Of a stretch of DNA of 36,623 nucleotides, positions 7,756-15,471 are shown piece by piece. Source of the DNA: Pseudomonadota bacterium (GTDB taxonomy: Bacteria > Pseudomonadota > Gammaproteobacteria > Steroidobacterales > Woeseiaceae); the NCBI GenBank assembly GCA_022567295.1, contig JADFHE010000004.1:81505-118127 (forward strand). Direction: 5' to 3'. Under the pieces are notes generated by a model, which saw nothing but the letters and a program-made list of their open reading frames with translations, was not told the origin of the DNA and made no database searches. Position 1 is the stretch's first letter; every line of letters starts with the position of its first letter. The translations under genes and the position numbers were made by a program.

Positions 7756-8454
7756 TTAGGTATTAGTGGACTTTAGCAAGCACCAGTCGCGAATTCGATG
7801 ACCTTTTTTCAATCCACGCTGCTCAAATTTGGTGCCTGGCCGGTCAAGTGGCCGGTCGCCAGCGTGTTCACGATGCTCAGTACATGTGAAACGATCCGAT
7901 CGGGAAAGAACTTCATTGATATGCTCTGCGTAATCCGCCCAATCCGTTGCGACGTGCAGAGTGCCAGATTTTTGCAGGCGGTCAGCCACCAGGTGCAGAA
8001 AGTCCGGCTGCACGATACGGCGCTTGTGATGCCGTTTTTTCGGCCACGGATCCGGAAAATAAAGATTCACCCGGGACAATGAGTCGCACGGAATCTGATG
8101 ACTGAGCACCTCAATTGCGTCATGGTTCATCAGACGCAAATTGTCGATGCCCGCATCCCGTGCCCGTAGCAGGCAGTGCCCGACGCCGGGCGCGTGTACT
8201 TCGATACCGATAAAGTTCCTGTCCGGGTTCTCGGTGGCTTGCTGAACCAGTGATTCGCCGTTGCCGAAACCAATTTCCAGGACGACTGGCGCATGCCGGC
8301 CAAATACGGTTTGAAAGTCCAGCGGTTCTACAAGGTACTCAATGCCATAGTCAGGCCACAGCTCGTCAAGTGCTTTTTGTTGCGAAGGCGTCAGCCGGCC
8401 GACTCGTCGGACGAAGCTGCGGATGGTTCGTTTGCCCGAGTTTTGATCTTGCAT
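7756..8454 (-). CDS. trmB: tRNA (guanine-N7-)-methyltransferase
   Basis: SAM-dependent enzyme that makes m7G46 in the tRNA variable loop. The 232-residue protein has the methyltransferase motif I VLEIGFGNGESL (about 57-68), the acidic IGIEVHAPGVGHCL strand, and the TrmB signature NLYFPDPWPKKRHHKRRIV (about 130-148). The C-terminus shows TKFEQRGLKKGHRI, which contributes to the tRNA/SAM site in the family. The ATG at 8454 follows a normal N-terminus with the RSFVRRVGRLT segment found before the fold in many TrmB proteins. It is followed by the small acidic protein gene. Confidence 0.95.
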   Translation of the reverse strand: MQDQNSGKRTIRSFVRRVGRLTPSQQKALDELWPDYGIEYLVEPLDFQTVFGRHAPVVLEIGFGNGESLVQQATENPDRNFIGIEVHAPGVGHCLLRARDAGIDNLRLMNHDAIEVLSHQIPCDSLSRVNLYFPDPWPKKRHHKRRIVQPDFLHLVADRLQKSGTLHVATDWADYAEHINEVLSRSDRFTCTEHREHAGDRPLDRPGTKFEQRGLKKGHRIRDWCLLKSTNT

Positions 8455-8633
8455 GAGGCGGCGAATAGTAAAGAAGAATGACCTTAAGTGCCCGACCTTT
8501 TACTGCGATCCGAAACTTTAATCGTGTATCGGAATGGCTTTAGTGGCGTTGGTACGCACACAACAGCATGCTTATAAGTATCGGAAAAAAGTTATGAGGC
8601 AATATTGTGGTTAATACATAAGAATTCAAAGGC

Positions 8634-8861
8634 TTGAGCAACGAACCCAAGCTTTCGGCGGCGACAATAATGCTCGCGTCAGCGGCAGTTGTTGTTTTTT
8701 CACTACCCAATTATGCGCTCGCGCAGGACGGCTGACGCCTTCGCAGCAAAAAGCACTTGACGAACTGGGGTAACCTGACTTCGATCGCGGGGCTCTGGAC
8801 TGCCGGCCCCATGAAGAAGGGTCGGGTGATAGGGGTTGAGATTAACTTCCGTTATCAATAA
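8634..8861 (+). pseudogene. Remnant of a TonB-dependent receptor: signal peptide joined to the last barrel strand
   Basis: From a TTG at 8634 the frame reads 33 codons that form a good signal peptide (SAATIMLASAAVVV, then SLPNYALAQDG), ends at TGA (8733-8735), and continues in the same frame with TNWGNLTSIAGLWTAGPMKK and then GRVIGVEINFRYQ before TAA at 8859. That tail is typical of the final beta-strand of TonB-dependent receptors, with a terminal aromatic pattern. The plug and almost the whole barrel are missing, so this is what an internal deletion of a receptor of several hundred residues would leave, with one stop at or near the junction. Both halves being in one frame is notable. It fills the otherwise gene-free 480-bp gap between trmB and the acyltransferase gene. 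Confidence 0.6.
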
Positions 8862-8885
8862 TTAGCCACAGACACTGGCATGCAA

Positions 8886-8943
8886 CGAAAGGCCGCCTTC
8901 GGGCGACCTTCATTGAATGGCCGCCTTCGGGCGGCCTTCATTT
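8886..8943. terminator. Two tandem near-identical hairpins
   Basis: Two copies of a 28-bp unit (about 8888-8914 and 8916-8943) each form a GC stem around a TTCG tetraloop. The second is a perfect stem, GGCCGCC with GGCGGCC (8920-8926 and 8931-8937); the first has one mismatch. The second abuts the stop codon of the minus-strand acyltransferase gene. Either strand has only short T-runs after the stems, so they may act as bidirectional terminators between the receptor remnant and that gene. Confidence 0.6.
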
Positions 8944-9495
8944 GGCAAATCGTACGGGCGTGGTTTTCTCGGGCCAGCGGCCTTCGATTTTTTCGTAGAA
9001 ATCGGCACACTTTTTGAGATCGGCATCCATGTCTCCCGTCAGGTCGAGTCGGCCGGCGATGCCAATGCGCTTGTTCTTGTAATCGAGAATGCCGAAAAAG
9101 ACCGGCACATTGGCGATTTTGGCGATGCGGTAGAAACCAGTCTTCCAGGCGTCCCGCAGAGCTCGGGTCCCCTCCGGCGCCAGCCCGAAATAGAAACTGT
9201 CCTCGGATTCAAACATTGAGACAGCGTACTGAACGGCCGACCTTGCCCGTGACCTGTCGAGTGGAATGCCGCCCAACCCTCGTAATAAATTTCCGAGCGG
9301 AAACCAGAACAACGAGTGTTTGGCGAAAAATCTGACGTCGATACCAATAGTTATCTTGTAAGCGAGCGCCAGGAATCCATCCCAATTCGAGGTGTGTGGT
9401 GCGACGATGAAAACAGCCCTGGGCACGTCCGGGATTTCTCCGATGGCTGTCCATCCGCCGAGCCACAATAGTAGTCGTGCGACGTGCCGCAACAC
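8938..9495 (-). CDS. Lysophospholipid-acyltransferase-like protein (PlsC family)
   Basis: 185-residue membrane-associated acyltransferase of the PlsC/GPAT superfamily. The HX4D catalytic motif is in APHTSNWDG (His34, Asp39), block II in VRFFAKHSLFWFPLG, and block III in GLAPEGTR (EGTR at 108-111). A hydrophobic N-terminal segment (about 3-20) suggests membrane association. The start is taken as GTG at 9495, which shares its G with the TAG stop of the upstream transporter gene; a longer frame to 9585 is out of keeping with the family and overlaps the transporter. The acyl donor and acceptor cannot be predicted. The tight coupling to the RND/MMPL gene suggests joint action on a lipid. Tandem hairpins lie directly after the stop. 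Confidence 0.8.
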   Translation of the reverse strand: MLRHVARLLLWLGGWTAIGEIPDVPRAVFIVAPHTSNWDGFLALAYKITIGIDVRFFAKHSLFWFPLGNLLRGLGGIPLDRSRARSAVQYAVSMFESEDSFYFGLAPEGTRALRDAWKTGFYRIAKIANVPVFFGILDYKNKRIGIAGRLDLTGDMDADLKKCADFYEKIEGRWPEKTTPVRFAK

Positions 9496-11399
9496 TAGTC
9501 GGCGGCCTTTGGTGCGTCGCCCCCGTCCATTGGCAGAAAGCGCCGCGCAACCGTCGGCAAAACGGTCAGCGTTACGATAAGGCAACCAATCAAGGCCAGT
9601 GATGCCTGCGCACCAAACCGTATAAGTGATGGGCTATCCGAGATAACAAATGTTCCGAATGCGGCGACCGAAGTTGCAACCGTTACAATTATCGCAAGGC
9701 CTGTTTCAGCGAAGACGTCGGCCAGTCTCCCTTCGTGGCGTCGCCATGAGGATATAAAATGCACGCCGCCATCGACACCGATGCCGAGTACCAGCGGTGC
9801 AATTGCTATCGTGACGGCGGACACGGCGATGCCAAAGAAACTCATCAGACCGGCGACCCAAACCAGCGCCAGGAACAGAGGCGCCAGAATGATGCATGGC
9901 AGCAAAATGCTACGAGTCCCGACAACCAGTACTAAAAATATTGCGATGGCCGCTATCGGCAATACCGTGGGTACGTCTTTGCTCAGCAGTTCGTCTATCC
10001 GTGCATTGAGCGACGGTGCGCCACTGAGTTGCCAGTCACCAAGGCCCTCGTCGGCGATCCATGAGCCTAATGCTGCGACCGTGCGGTCATACTCTGCACG
10101 TATGAACGGGTTCTCTACCGGGTGAACTTGCAGTAGTCCCTCAACCTCACCGACAGCCATTATGGAACTGATCTCAATCGGCTGTTCTGTGGCAGCAAGA
10201 AGTTCGTAGCTGTCGTCGGGATTGCTAAACAGAATGAGTAATGGGGATGTGCTGAGATCGTGTTCCGCGGAGACGCGATCCTGTAGCTCGCGCGATTGTA
10301 GGCCGCCGGTTTCCAGCTTGTGATTGTCACGCAGCAGCTCAAGCTGGCTGGCGCTTACTGCCGCGAGCAGCGTAAGGCCAACAGCAATCGCTGATAACAA
10401 AACACCTCGACGTTCAATACGTGGCGCGAGATGTCTGACGGGGCCGTCAAATGCTGCGCGGCGTGTGAGCCAGCGCTCCGGGCAATACAGTAGAACCACC
10501 GGTAACAGGCCCATGCAGGCCAAGTACACGCCGAGCGTTACAAGCGCACCGGACCAGCCGAGGTCGATGAAACCGCTAAGGCTGGCGCGGGTCAGTGCGA
10601 CGAAGGTAATCGCCGTGGTCAGGCTGGCAAGTGTGATGGGTTGCAGCATGCGTTGCCAGGCGACGATGACAGCCTGATCCCGCGGCAATTGGTTATCCGT
10701 CATGGCGTAGCGGCAGGACTGAATCATGTGAATACAATGATCGATCCCGATGCCAATAAGCAGCGTTGGTACCGTGGCTGCGAGTAAGGTGAGCTCGGTT
10801 CGTATCAAGCTGTAGGCCGCCAGACCCCAGGCGATGCCGAGTCCGACCGGCACCATCATGAATAATGCGAGTGGTCCGATTCGATAAACGAAAGTGAACA
10901 GCAGACTGACCAGGACCACGGCCAGTACGATCGCGACACGCAGGTCGTGATCCACTCGGCTTTGCATCTCGAAAACGACGGCTGGTGTGCCCGTAAGGCC
11001 ACACGGGGCCGAGGCTTCGGTCAGCACGCCGTTCGTGCCCTGAATTATGGGTTGCGTTTCATGCCAATCGGCCGCGTCGACCGATAGCGAGAAGCCATAC
11101 ACAGGAGACTTGCCAACTTGAAGGTATGAGCGAGTGTGTTCTATGACGCCGTCTAACGTCGTTATGCGCGCAATGGTCGGCCGATCGAGTACAAACTCCT
11201 GATCGCAAATGATCAATAATTCCTCCAGCCCTGGTGTTCGCCTGGAGAGCTGATCGAACATCTGCACGGCTTTGTCTTCCTTGCCGAGGAGCCCGTACAC
11301 GTCGGCCTCGATTCTTAGATCGACAAGCAGGATGACGGAGCAAAGCGTCAGGATGAGTCCTGCGATCGAAACAGGGATGGTTGGCCACTGAATTTTCAT
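9495..11399 (-). CDS. MMPL/RND-superfamily lipid or hydrophobe transporter
   Basis: 634-residue inner-membrane protein built as two similar halves. Each half is one N-terminal helix, a periplasmic domain, then a bundle of about five helices. The paired motifs GIGIDHCIHM (about 216-225) and GIGVDGGVHF (about 543-552) are the conserved transmembrane acidic motifs of MMPL and sterol-sensing-domain proteins, probably carrying proton coupling. Periplasmic domains lie at about 30-155 and 350-480. The shorter-than-RND-pump length (HAE pumps exceed 1000) and the fold point to the MMPL/HpnN/predicted-exporter branch. The substrate is unknown; the coupled acyltransferase favours a lipid. No membrane-fusion protein or outer-membrane channel is next to it. 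It is divergent from the FkbM gene. Confidence 0.85.
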   Translation of the reverse strand: MKIQWPTIPVSIAGLILTLCSVILLVDLRIEADVYGLLGKEDKAVQMFDQLSRRTPGLEELLIICDQEFVLDRPTIARITTLDGVIEHTRSYLQVGKSPVYGFSLSVDAADWHETQPIIQGTNGVLTEASAPCGLTGTPAVVFEMQSRVDHDLRVAIVLAVVLVSLLFTFVYRIGPLALFMMVPVGLGIAWGLAAYSLIRTELTLLAATVPTLLIGIGIDHCIHMIQSCRYAMTDNQLPRDQAVIVAWQRMLQPITLASLTTAITFVALTRASLSGFIDLGWSGALVTLGVYLACMGLLPVVLLYCPERWLTRRAAFDGPVRHLAPRIERRGVLLSAIAVGLTLLAAVSASQLELLRDNHKLETGGLQSRELQDRVSAEHDLSTSPLLILFSNPDDSYELLAATEQPIEISSIMAVGEVEGLLQVHPVENPFIRAEYDRTVAALGSWIADEGLGDWQLSGAPSLNARIDELLSKDVPTVLPIAAIAIFLVLVVGTRSILLPCIILAPLFLALVWVAGLMSFFGIAVSAVTIAIAPLVLGIGVDGGVHFISSWRRHEGRLADVFAETGLAIIVTVATSVAAFGTFVISDSPSLIRFGAQASLALIGCLIVTLTVLPTVARRFLPMDGGDAPKAAD

Positions 11400-11516
11400 A
11401 TCAGGCCATCAGCAATTCTTCGTACGGTGCGCGGAGTCAACAATGCCATCGCACGCAGATTACGCAACCGGCACGTTTTGTACAAACGCACAATTGTTGA
11501 GTTGGCGAATGAGTGC

Positions 11517-11545
11517 TGCGCACCGGCGTCAGCTCGCCGTATAAT
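11517..11545 (+). promoter_or_regulatory. Candidate promoter of the FkbM gene (consensus -10 box)
   Basis: A perfect TATAAT at 11540-11545 lies about 80 bases before the FkbM start, within the 230-bp gap shared with the divergent transporter gene. The -35 region at the expected distance is weak, so activity may need an activator. Apart from this, the gap 11400-11628 shows no gene. Confidence 0.35.
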
Positions 11546-11628
11546 CAGCCGACAGCAACAATAAAGAAACCGAGAGCGTCTTACTCAGGATCGTTCCGGA
11601 ATGCCAGCTTGACCGTAGGAAGTTGCGT

Positions 11629-12345
11629 ATGAGGACATCAGGTTGGATGAAACGACAGTCGTGGTTCTGGCCAGCAAAGCTTTTCCTTAAACGTATCAGT
11701 GGGAAAGAGCTGTGGCTAAGGCTGGAAGTTGTCGTCGCAACGGTTGAGACAGCCGACTGGACGTACATCGGCAGCAGGCTGGATTCAGACTCGATCGTCT
11801 ATTCACTGGGCGTCGGCGACTCAATCGAATTCGATCTCGATCTTATCGGCCGATTTGGCCTCACAGTGTTTGCTTTCGACCCAACGCCTTTTTCGGCGAG
11901 GTGGGTTCAAAAGCAAACGCTGCCGCGCAAGTTCTTGTTCAGACCCTGGGCGGTGTCGGGAGAGAACGGGAACCTCCGCTTGTTCCGGCGTGTGAACTCG
12001 CAGGGTAGAAGCGCCAAGGTGATGTGGACGGCTGACGAATGTGCTGGTGATCCGGATGATTTTATCGACGCTCCCGCGTACACCGTGAAAAAAATAATGG
12101 AATTGCTGCAACATGAGAAAATTAGCCTTCTGAAGATGGATGTCGAAGGTGCGGAATACGGCATACTGGATGGCTTGAATAACATGGCACAACTGCCAGA
12201 CCAACTACTGGTAGAGTTTCATCACCGCTTTCCTGGAATAGGCAAGAAACGTACCGCTGACAGCATTGAAATGCTCAGTCGTCTCGGCTACAAGATATTT
12301 GGTATTTCAGAAACCGGTCGGGAGATCGGCTTCGTACTCGATTGA
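11629..12345 (+). CDS. FkbM-family methyltransferase
   Basis: 238-residue SAM-dependent methyltransferase of the FkbM type, which usually O-methylates sugars or polyketide-like small molecules. Motif I is degenerate but recognisable (DSIVYSLGVGDSIEFDLDL, about 45-63), followed by the acidic motif TVFAFDPTP. The diagnostic FkbM motif LLKMDVEGAEYGILDGL is at about 164-180, and VEFHHRFPG follows. The ATG at 11629 has an AGGA eight bases upstream and is preferred over a TTG two codons earlier. It converges on ubiB with one base between the stops. The nearby lipid-type genes on the other strand do not fix its substrate. Confidence 0.85.
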   Translation: MRTSGWMKRQSWFWPAKLFLKRISGKELWLRLEVVVATVETADWTYIGSRLDSDSIVYSLGVGDSIEFDLDLIGRFGLTVFAFDPTPFSARWVQKQTLPRKFLFRPWAVSGENGNLRLFRRVNSQGRSAKVMWTADECAGDPDDFIDAPAYTVKKIMELLQHEKISLLKMDVEGAEYGILDGLNNMAQLPDQLLVEFHHRFPGIGKKRTADSIEMLSRLGYKIFGISETGREIGFVLD

Positions 12346-12346
12346 G

Positions 12347-13975
12347 CTAAGGGCGCGCCACATACAGAGACAACGCGCCAAGTGCCAGCAGCGACCATCC
12401 CAGCGCTGGAACTCCACCCAGCGTCATCACCAGTGCGCCTGAGACAAGCGCAGTAGCGGCTATCGCAAGCCAGTATCGCTGCCGTCGTTGCTGGAACAGT
12501 TGTTCGCGAATTTGTTTCAGTTCGGACGACTGCAGATCAAACTTGATCCGGCCATCCGCAGCCTGTTCGCCCAGATGATGAATAATTGCGGGCAGCTCGC
12601 GCATTGCATCGCGTAACTGCGGCAGGTTCTCGCGAAGATCCTTGAGCATCGCCCGCGGACCGACTTGCTCATCCATCCAGCGCTTGAGAACCGGGTGTGC
12701 TGTTTTCCACAGGTCGAGCTGCGGATAGAGTTGCCGGCCAAGACCTTCAATGTTGAATAATGTCTTGTGCAGCAGGATCATCTGCGGTTGTATTTCGACA
12801 TCAAAGCGTTGTGCGACGCGGAACAGGCGCATCAACAGCTGCGCGAATGATATCTCGGCCAACGGCTTATTGAAGATGGGTTCGCACACAGTGCGAATCG
12901 CTGTCTCCAGCTGGTCGATGCGTGTGTCAGCGGGAACCCAGCCACTATCGAGGTGCAGTTTCGCAATCCGGTGATAATCGCGGTCGAAAAACGCGAGGAA
13001 GTTCTCGGCGAGGTATCGCTGATCTTCCGGATGGAGTGTGCCGATAATACCGAAATCGACAGCGGCGTACTTCGGCCGTTCCGGATCTGTGGTAATAACG
13101 AAGATGTTGCCGGGGTGCATGTCCGCGTGGAAAAAATTGTGGCGGAATACTTGAGTAAAGAAAATTTCGACGCCGTTTTCGGCCAGTACCTGAATATTTG
13201 TGCCCGCCTCGCGCAACGTTTTCATGTCGCTGATCGGTGTGCCGTAAATGCGTTCCTGGACGAGGACTTCGGGTCGGCAGTAGTCCCAGAAAACCTCCGG
13301 CACGTACAGCATCTCTGAACCTTCAAAGTTTCTTTTTAACTGTGCCGTGTTGGCGGCTTCGCGCATCAGGTCGAGCTCATCAATTATCGTGTGCTCGTAC
13401 TCGTCAACCAGTTCCAATGGCTTCAATCTCTTGCCGTGTTCCCAGTAACGGTCCGCCAGGCCGGCCAGCAGACGAAGCACGGCAAGGTCACGGTCAATCT
13501 GCTCCCGTACGCCGGGACGCAGGATCTTGACGATGACTTCATGGCCGGCCTTCAATTTCGCCGTGTGGATCTGGGCAATCGACGCGGCAGCGAATGGCTT
13601 CTTGTCGAAGCGCTCAAACACGTCGTCAACGGATTTTCCATAGGCACCGTTGATAATCGCGATTGCCTGTTCGGCAGGAAACGGCGGTACCTTATCCTGC
13701 AATTTCGCCAGTTCGTCTGCGATGTCGGGTGGCAATAAATCGCGGCGCGTTGAAATCACCTGACCGAATTTGACGAATATTGGGCCCAGGTCTTCCAGTG
13801 CGAGCCGAATGCGTTCCCCGAGGGGCGCAGAGCTATCCCGGCGGCGTGGCGAGAGGTAAAACAGAAATCGCAACGGACGCAACAGGTGCGTCCGCTTGAT
13901 AAGGTCATCCAGGCCGTACCTGACCAAAACACGATGAATCGCGATCATGCGAATAATCGTGTGCCGGTTGGCCAT
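12347..13975 (-). CDS. ubiB: Ubiquinone biosynthesis regulatory kinase-like protein UbiB
   Basis: 542-residue atypical (ADCK/ABC1) kinase-like ATPase needed for ubiquinone synthesis, probably helping to extract or present lipid intermediates to the Ubi complex. The UbiB-specific KxGQ motif is at 69-72 (GPIFVKFGQ), the ExD motif sits in the DELDLMREAAN segment, and the kinase catalytic and metal sites are in FFHADMHPGNIF and AAVDFGIIG. Two hydrophobic helices at the C-terminus (about 500-540) anchor it to the inner membrane. The ATG at 13975 follows the ubiJ stop by one base and has a GAGG six bases upstream; an in-frame GTG four codons earlier overlaps ubiJ and is less likely. It belongs to a ubiE-ubiJ-ubiB operon. 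Confidence 0.95.
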   Translation of the reverse strand: MANRHTIIRMIAIHRVLVRYGLDDLIKRTHLLRPLRFLFYLSPRRRDSSAPLGERIRLALEDLGPIFVKFGQVISTRRDLLPPDIADELAKLQDKVPPFPAEQAIAIINGAYGKSVDDVFERFDKKPFAAASIAQIHTAKLKAGHEVIVKILRPGVREQIDRDLAVLRLLAGLADRYWEHGKRLKPLELVDEYEHTIIDELDLMREAANTAQLKRNFEGSEMLYVPEVFWDYCRPEVLVQERIYGTPISDMKTLREAGTNIQVLAENGVEIFFTQVFRHNFFHADMHPGNIFVITTDPERPKYAAVDFGIIGTLHPEDQRYLAENFLAFFDRDYHRIAKLHLDSGWVPADTRIDQLETAIRTVCEPIFNKPLAEISFAQLLMRLFRVAQRFDVEIQPQMILLHKTLFNIEGLGRQLYPQLDLWKTAHPVLKRWMDEQVGPRAMLKDLRENLPQLRDAMRELPAIIHHLGEQAADGRIKFDLQSSELKQIREQLFQQRRQRYWLAIAATALVSGALVMTLGGVPALGWSLLALGALSLYVARP

Positions 13976-13976
13976 A

Positions 13977-14582
13977 TCAGTCCTCACCCTGCAGTCGATT
14001 CAGGCGCGCCTCAATTCGGGCGACGTCATCGCGCAGCGTACTGACGTCAGCGGAAAATTTGTCAACTTCATAACGGCTGGGTGCGTCGCGGCTTTCTTCT
14101 TGTAGATATTCGCGAATATTAGTGCCGATGGTCGAGCGTGCTGCGCGCCCCCAGCGGCCGACGCCGCGAGCAATCTCTCCCAGCCGGTGCGCGGCAACAT
14201 CGCCAACAATCCCGGACAGCTCTTCTTCGATGTCAGGCCTGGCGTAGGATAGAAGTTGTTGAAATTGGCCGGCTATCTCGGCATCACCGGTCAGGTCCAG
14301 CGAGCCATCGCGAATGGCGGCCTCACCCGACTGCCCGGCCATTCGGGCCAGGGTCAGCAATGAACCGCTGATAACGGCGTCCGGCTCTTGCGATGTTGTT
14401 GCGACAATGTCGAGTGTGTCGTCATTAATAACAAAATAAGCTGCTAGTGCTGTATCCCTTACGCGCACTGCGACGACGGTACCGGACAGGTCGCTGCATA
14501 ATTTTCGTGCCGGCGTAGACTCCTGAGTGTTTCGGTTCAGAATTCTGGCGATCGGGCGTAGTACGGCTTCGAGAGCATCCAT
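13977..14582 (-). CDS. ubiJ: Ubiquinone biosynthesis accessory factor UbiJ (SCP2-domain)
   Basis: 201-residue protein between ubiE and ubiB, the invariant gammaproteobacterial position of UbiJ. Residues about 10-115 form an SCP2-type lipid-binding domain (LDIVATTSQEPDAVISGSLL, then LARMAGQSGEAAIRDGSLDL and TGDAEIAGQFQQLL), which binds hydrophobic ubiquinone intermediates. The C-terminal part (about 150-200: EESRDAPSRYEVDKFSADVS, then TLRDDVARIEARLNRL) is an amphipathic coiled coil, consistent with partnering UbiK, which is also encoded in this window (27.5 kb). UbiJ organises the soluble Ubi complex. Start ATG at 14582, six bases after the ubiE stop. Confidence 0.92.
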   Translation of the reverse strand: MDALEAVLRPIARILNRNTQESTPARKLCSDLSGTVVAVRVRDTALAAYFVINDDTLDIVATTSQEPDAVISGSLLTLARMAGQSGEAAIRDGSLDLTGDAEIAGQFQQLLSYARPDIEEELSGIVGDVAAHRLGEIARGVGRWGRAARSTIGTNIREYLQEESRDAPSRYEVDKFSADVSTLRDDVARIEARLNRLQGED

Positions 14583-14588
14583 CGTTGT

Positions 14589-15341
14589 CTAGATCCGGTA
14601 GCCAGTGTGCAGGGCGACAATTCCCGCGGCCAGATTGCGGAAACGGCAGCGCTCGAATCCGGCCGATTCCATCATGGCTTTCAGTGTTTCCTGATTTGGA
14701 TGCATGCGTATTGATTCGGCCAAGTACTGGTAGCTGTCAGGATCGCCGGCAACGAGTTTTCCGAGCGCTGGCAATACCTTGAAAGAATACAGATCATAGG
14801 CTGGTTTGACCGCCTTACTGGGCTCCGAAAACTCGAGAATCATCGCCTTACCTCCGGGCTTGAGCGCGCGAAACATCGATGCCAGTGCGGCGTCCTTGTC
14901 GGTAACGTTTCGTAAACCGAACGCCATCGCGATGCAGTCGAAAGTTCCGTCTTCGAAAGGCAATTTCTGGGCATCGACCCGGGCGATCGTTACATTCCCG
15001 GAAATGCCTGCGTCGATCAAGCGACGCCGGCCTTGCTGGAGCATCGCGGCATTGATATCGGCCAGGATGACATGACCGTCTTTGCCGACCTTGCGTGAGA
15101 ATTCGCGAGCCAGGTCACCGGTACCGCCCGCCAAATCGAGTACGACATTGCCGGGTTTGACAGCAGCCTGATCGATCGTGTAGCGCTTCCACAGGCGATG
15201 CAGCCCGGCAGACATCAGATCGTTCATGAGATCGTAGCGACTGGCGACGGAATCGAACACGCTATGCACCATATCCGCCTTATCATTCCTGCCGACGGTT
15301 CGGTAACCAAAATGTGTCGTATCGTCGTTTGATGAATTCAT
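14589..15341 (-). CDS. ubiE: Ubiquinone/menaquinone C-methyltransferase UbiE
   Basis: SAM-dependent C-methyltransferase acting on the benzoquinol (and, where made, demethylmenaquinol) ring. The 250-residue length is normal. Signatures: the N-terminal [20 protein letters not shown] and the [19 protein letters not shown] block, motif [17 protein letters not shown] (about 66-81), [30 protein letters not shown] and the C-terminal [13 protein letters not shown]. It is the first gene of ubiE-ubiJ-ubiB. Upstream, a REPIN separates it from hslU on the same strand, so readthrough from hslVU is possible but would cross a strong hairpin. Confidence 0.97.
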   Translation of the reverse strand: MNSSNDDTTHFGYRTVGRNDKADMVHSVFDSVASRYDLMNDLMSAGLHRLWKRYTIDQAAVKPGNVVLDLAGGTGDLAREFSRKVGKDGHVILADINAAMLQQGRRRLIDAGISGNVTIARVDAQKLPFEDGTFDCIAMAFGLRNVTDKDAALASMFRALKPGGKAMILEFSEPSKAVKPAYDLYSFKVLPALGKLVAGDPDSYQYLAESIRMHPNQETLKAMMESAGFERCRFRNLAAGIVALHTGYRI

Positions 15342-15376
15342 TAGCCGAGGATACCTGTGCGTTAAACGCGGAGCCA

Positions 15377-15471
15377 GTAGGAGCGCGCCCTGCGCGCGAA
15401 GCGAAGCGGCCGCCGCAAGGCCACTCGAGATCTTAACCCTGGCAGAGGTCGCGCGCAGGGCGCGCTCCTAC
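15377..15471. repeat. REPIN 1: inverted pair of GTAG-type REP elements
   Basis: Two 23-bp REP sequences, 15377-15399 and 15449-15471, are perfect reverse complements. Each starts GTAGGAGC, contains a small hairpin (stem GCGCGC, loop CCT, stem GCGCGC) and ends in GA. The pair encloses about 49 bp. This is the layout of REP doublets or REPINs, which are mobilised in trans by RAYT (REP-associated tyrosine) transposases. The right-hand REP runs into hslU and its GTAG provides the hslU stop codon. The element occupies most of the hslU-ubiE gap. Confidence 0.85.

Noticed and set aside
8733-8735. TGA in the receptor remnant as a recoded selenocysteine codon
   Set aside because: The product would join a signal peptide directly to one barrel strand, with no selenoprotein context; deletion and decay explain it better.
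9495-11399. Transporter as hopanoid exporter HpnN or an HAE-type drug efflux pump
   Set aside because: No hopanoid (hpn/shc) genes are nearby, and it lacks the length, membrane-fusion protein and outer-membrane partner of HAE pumps; only the MMPL superfamily can be supported.
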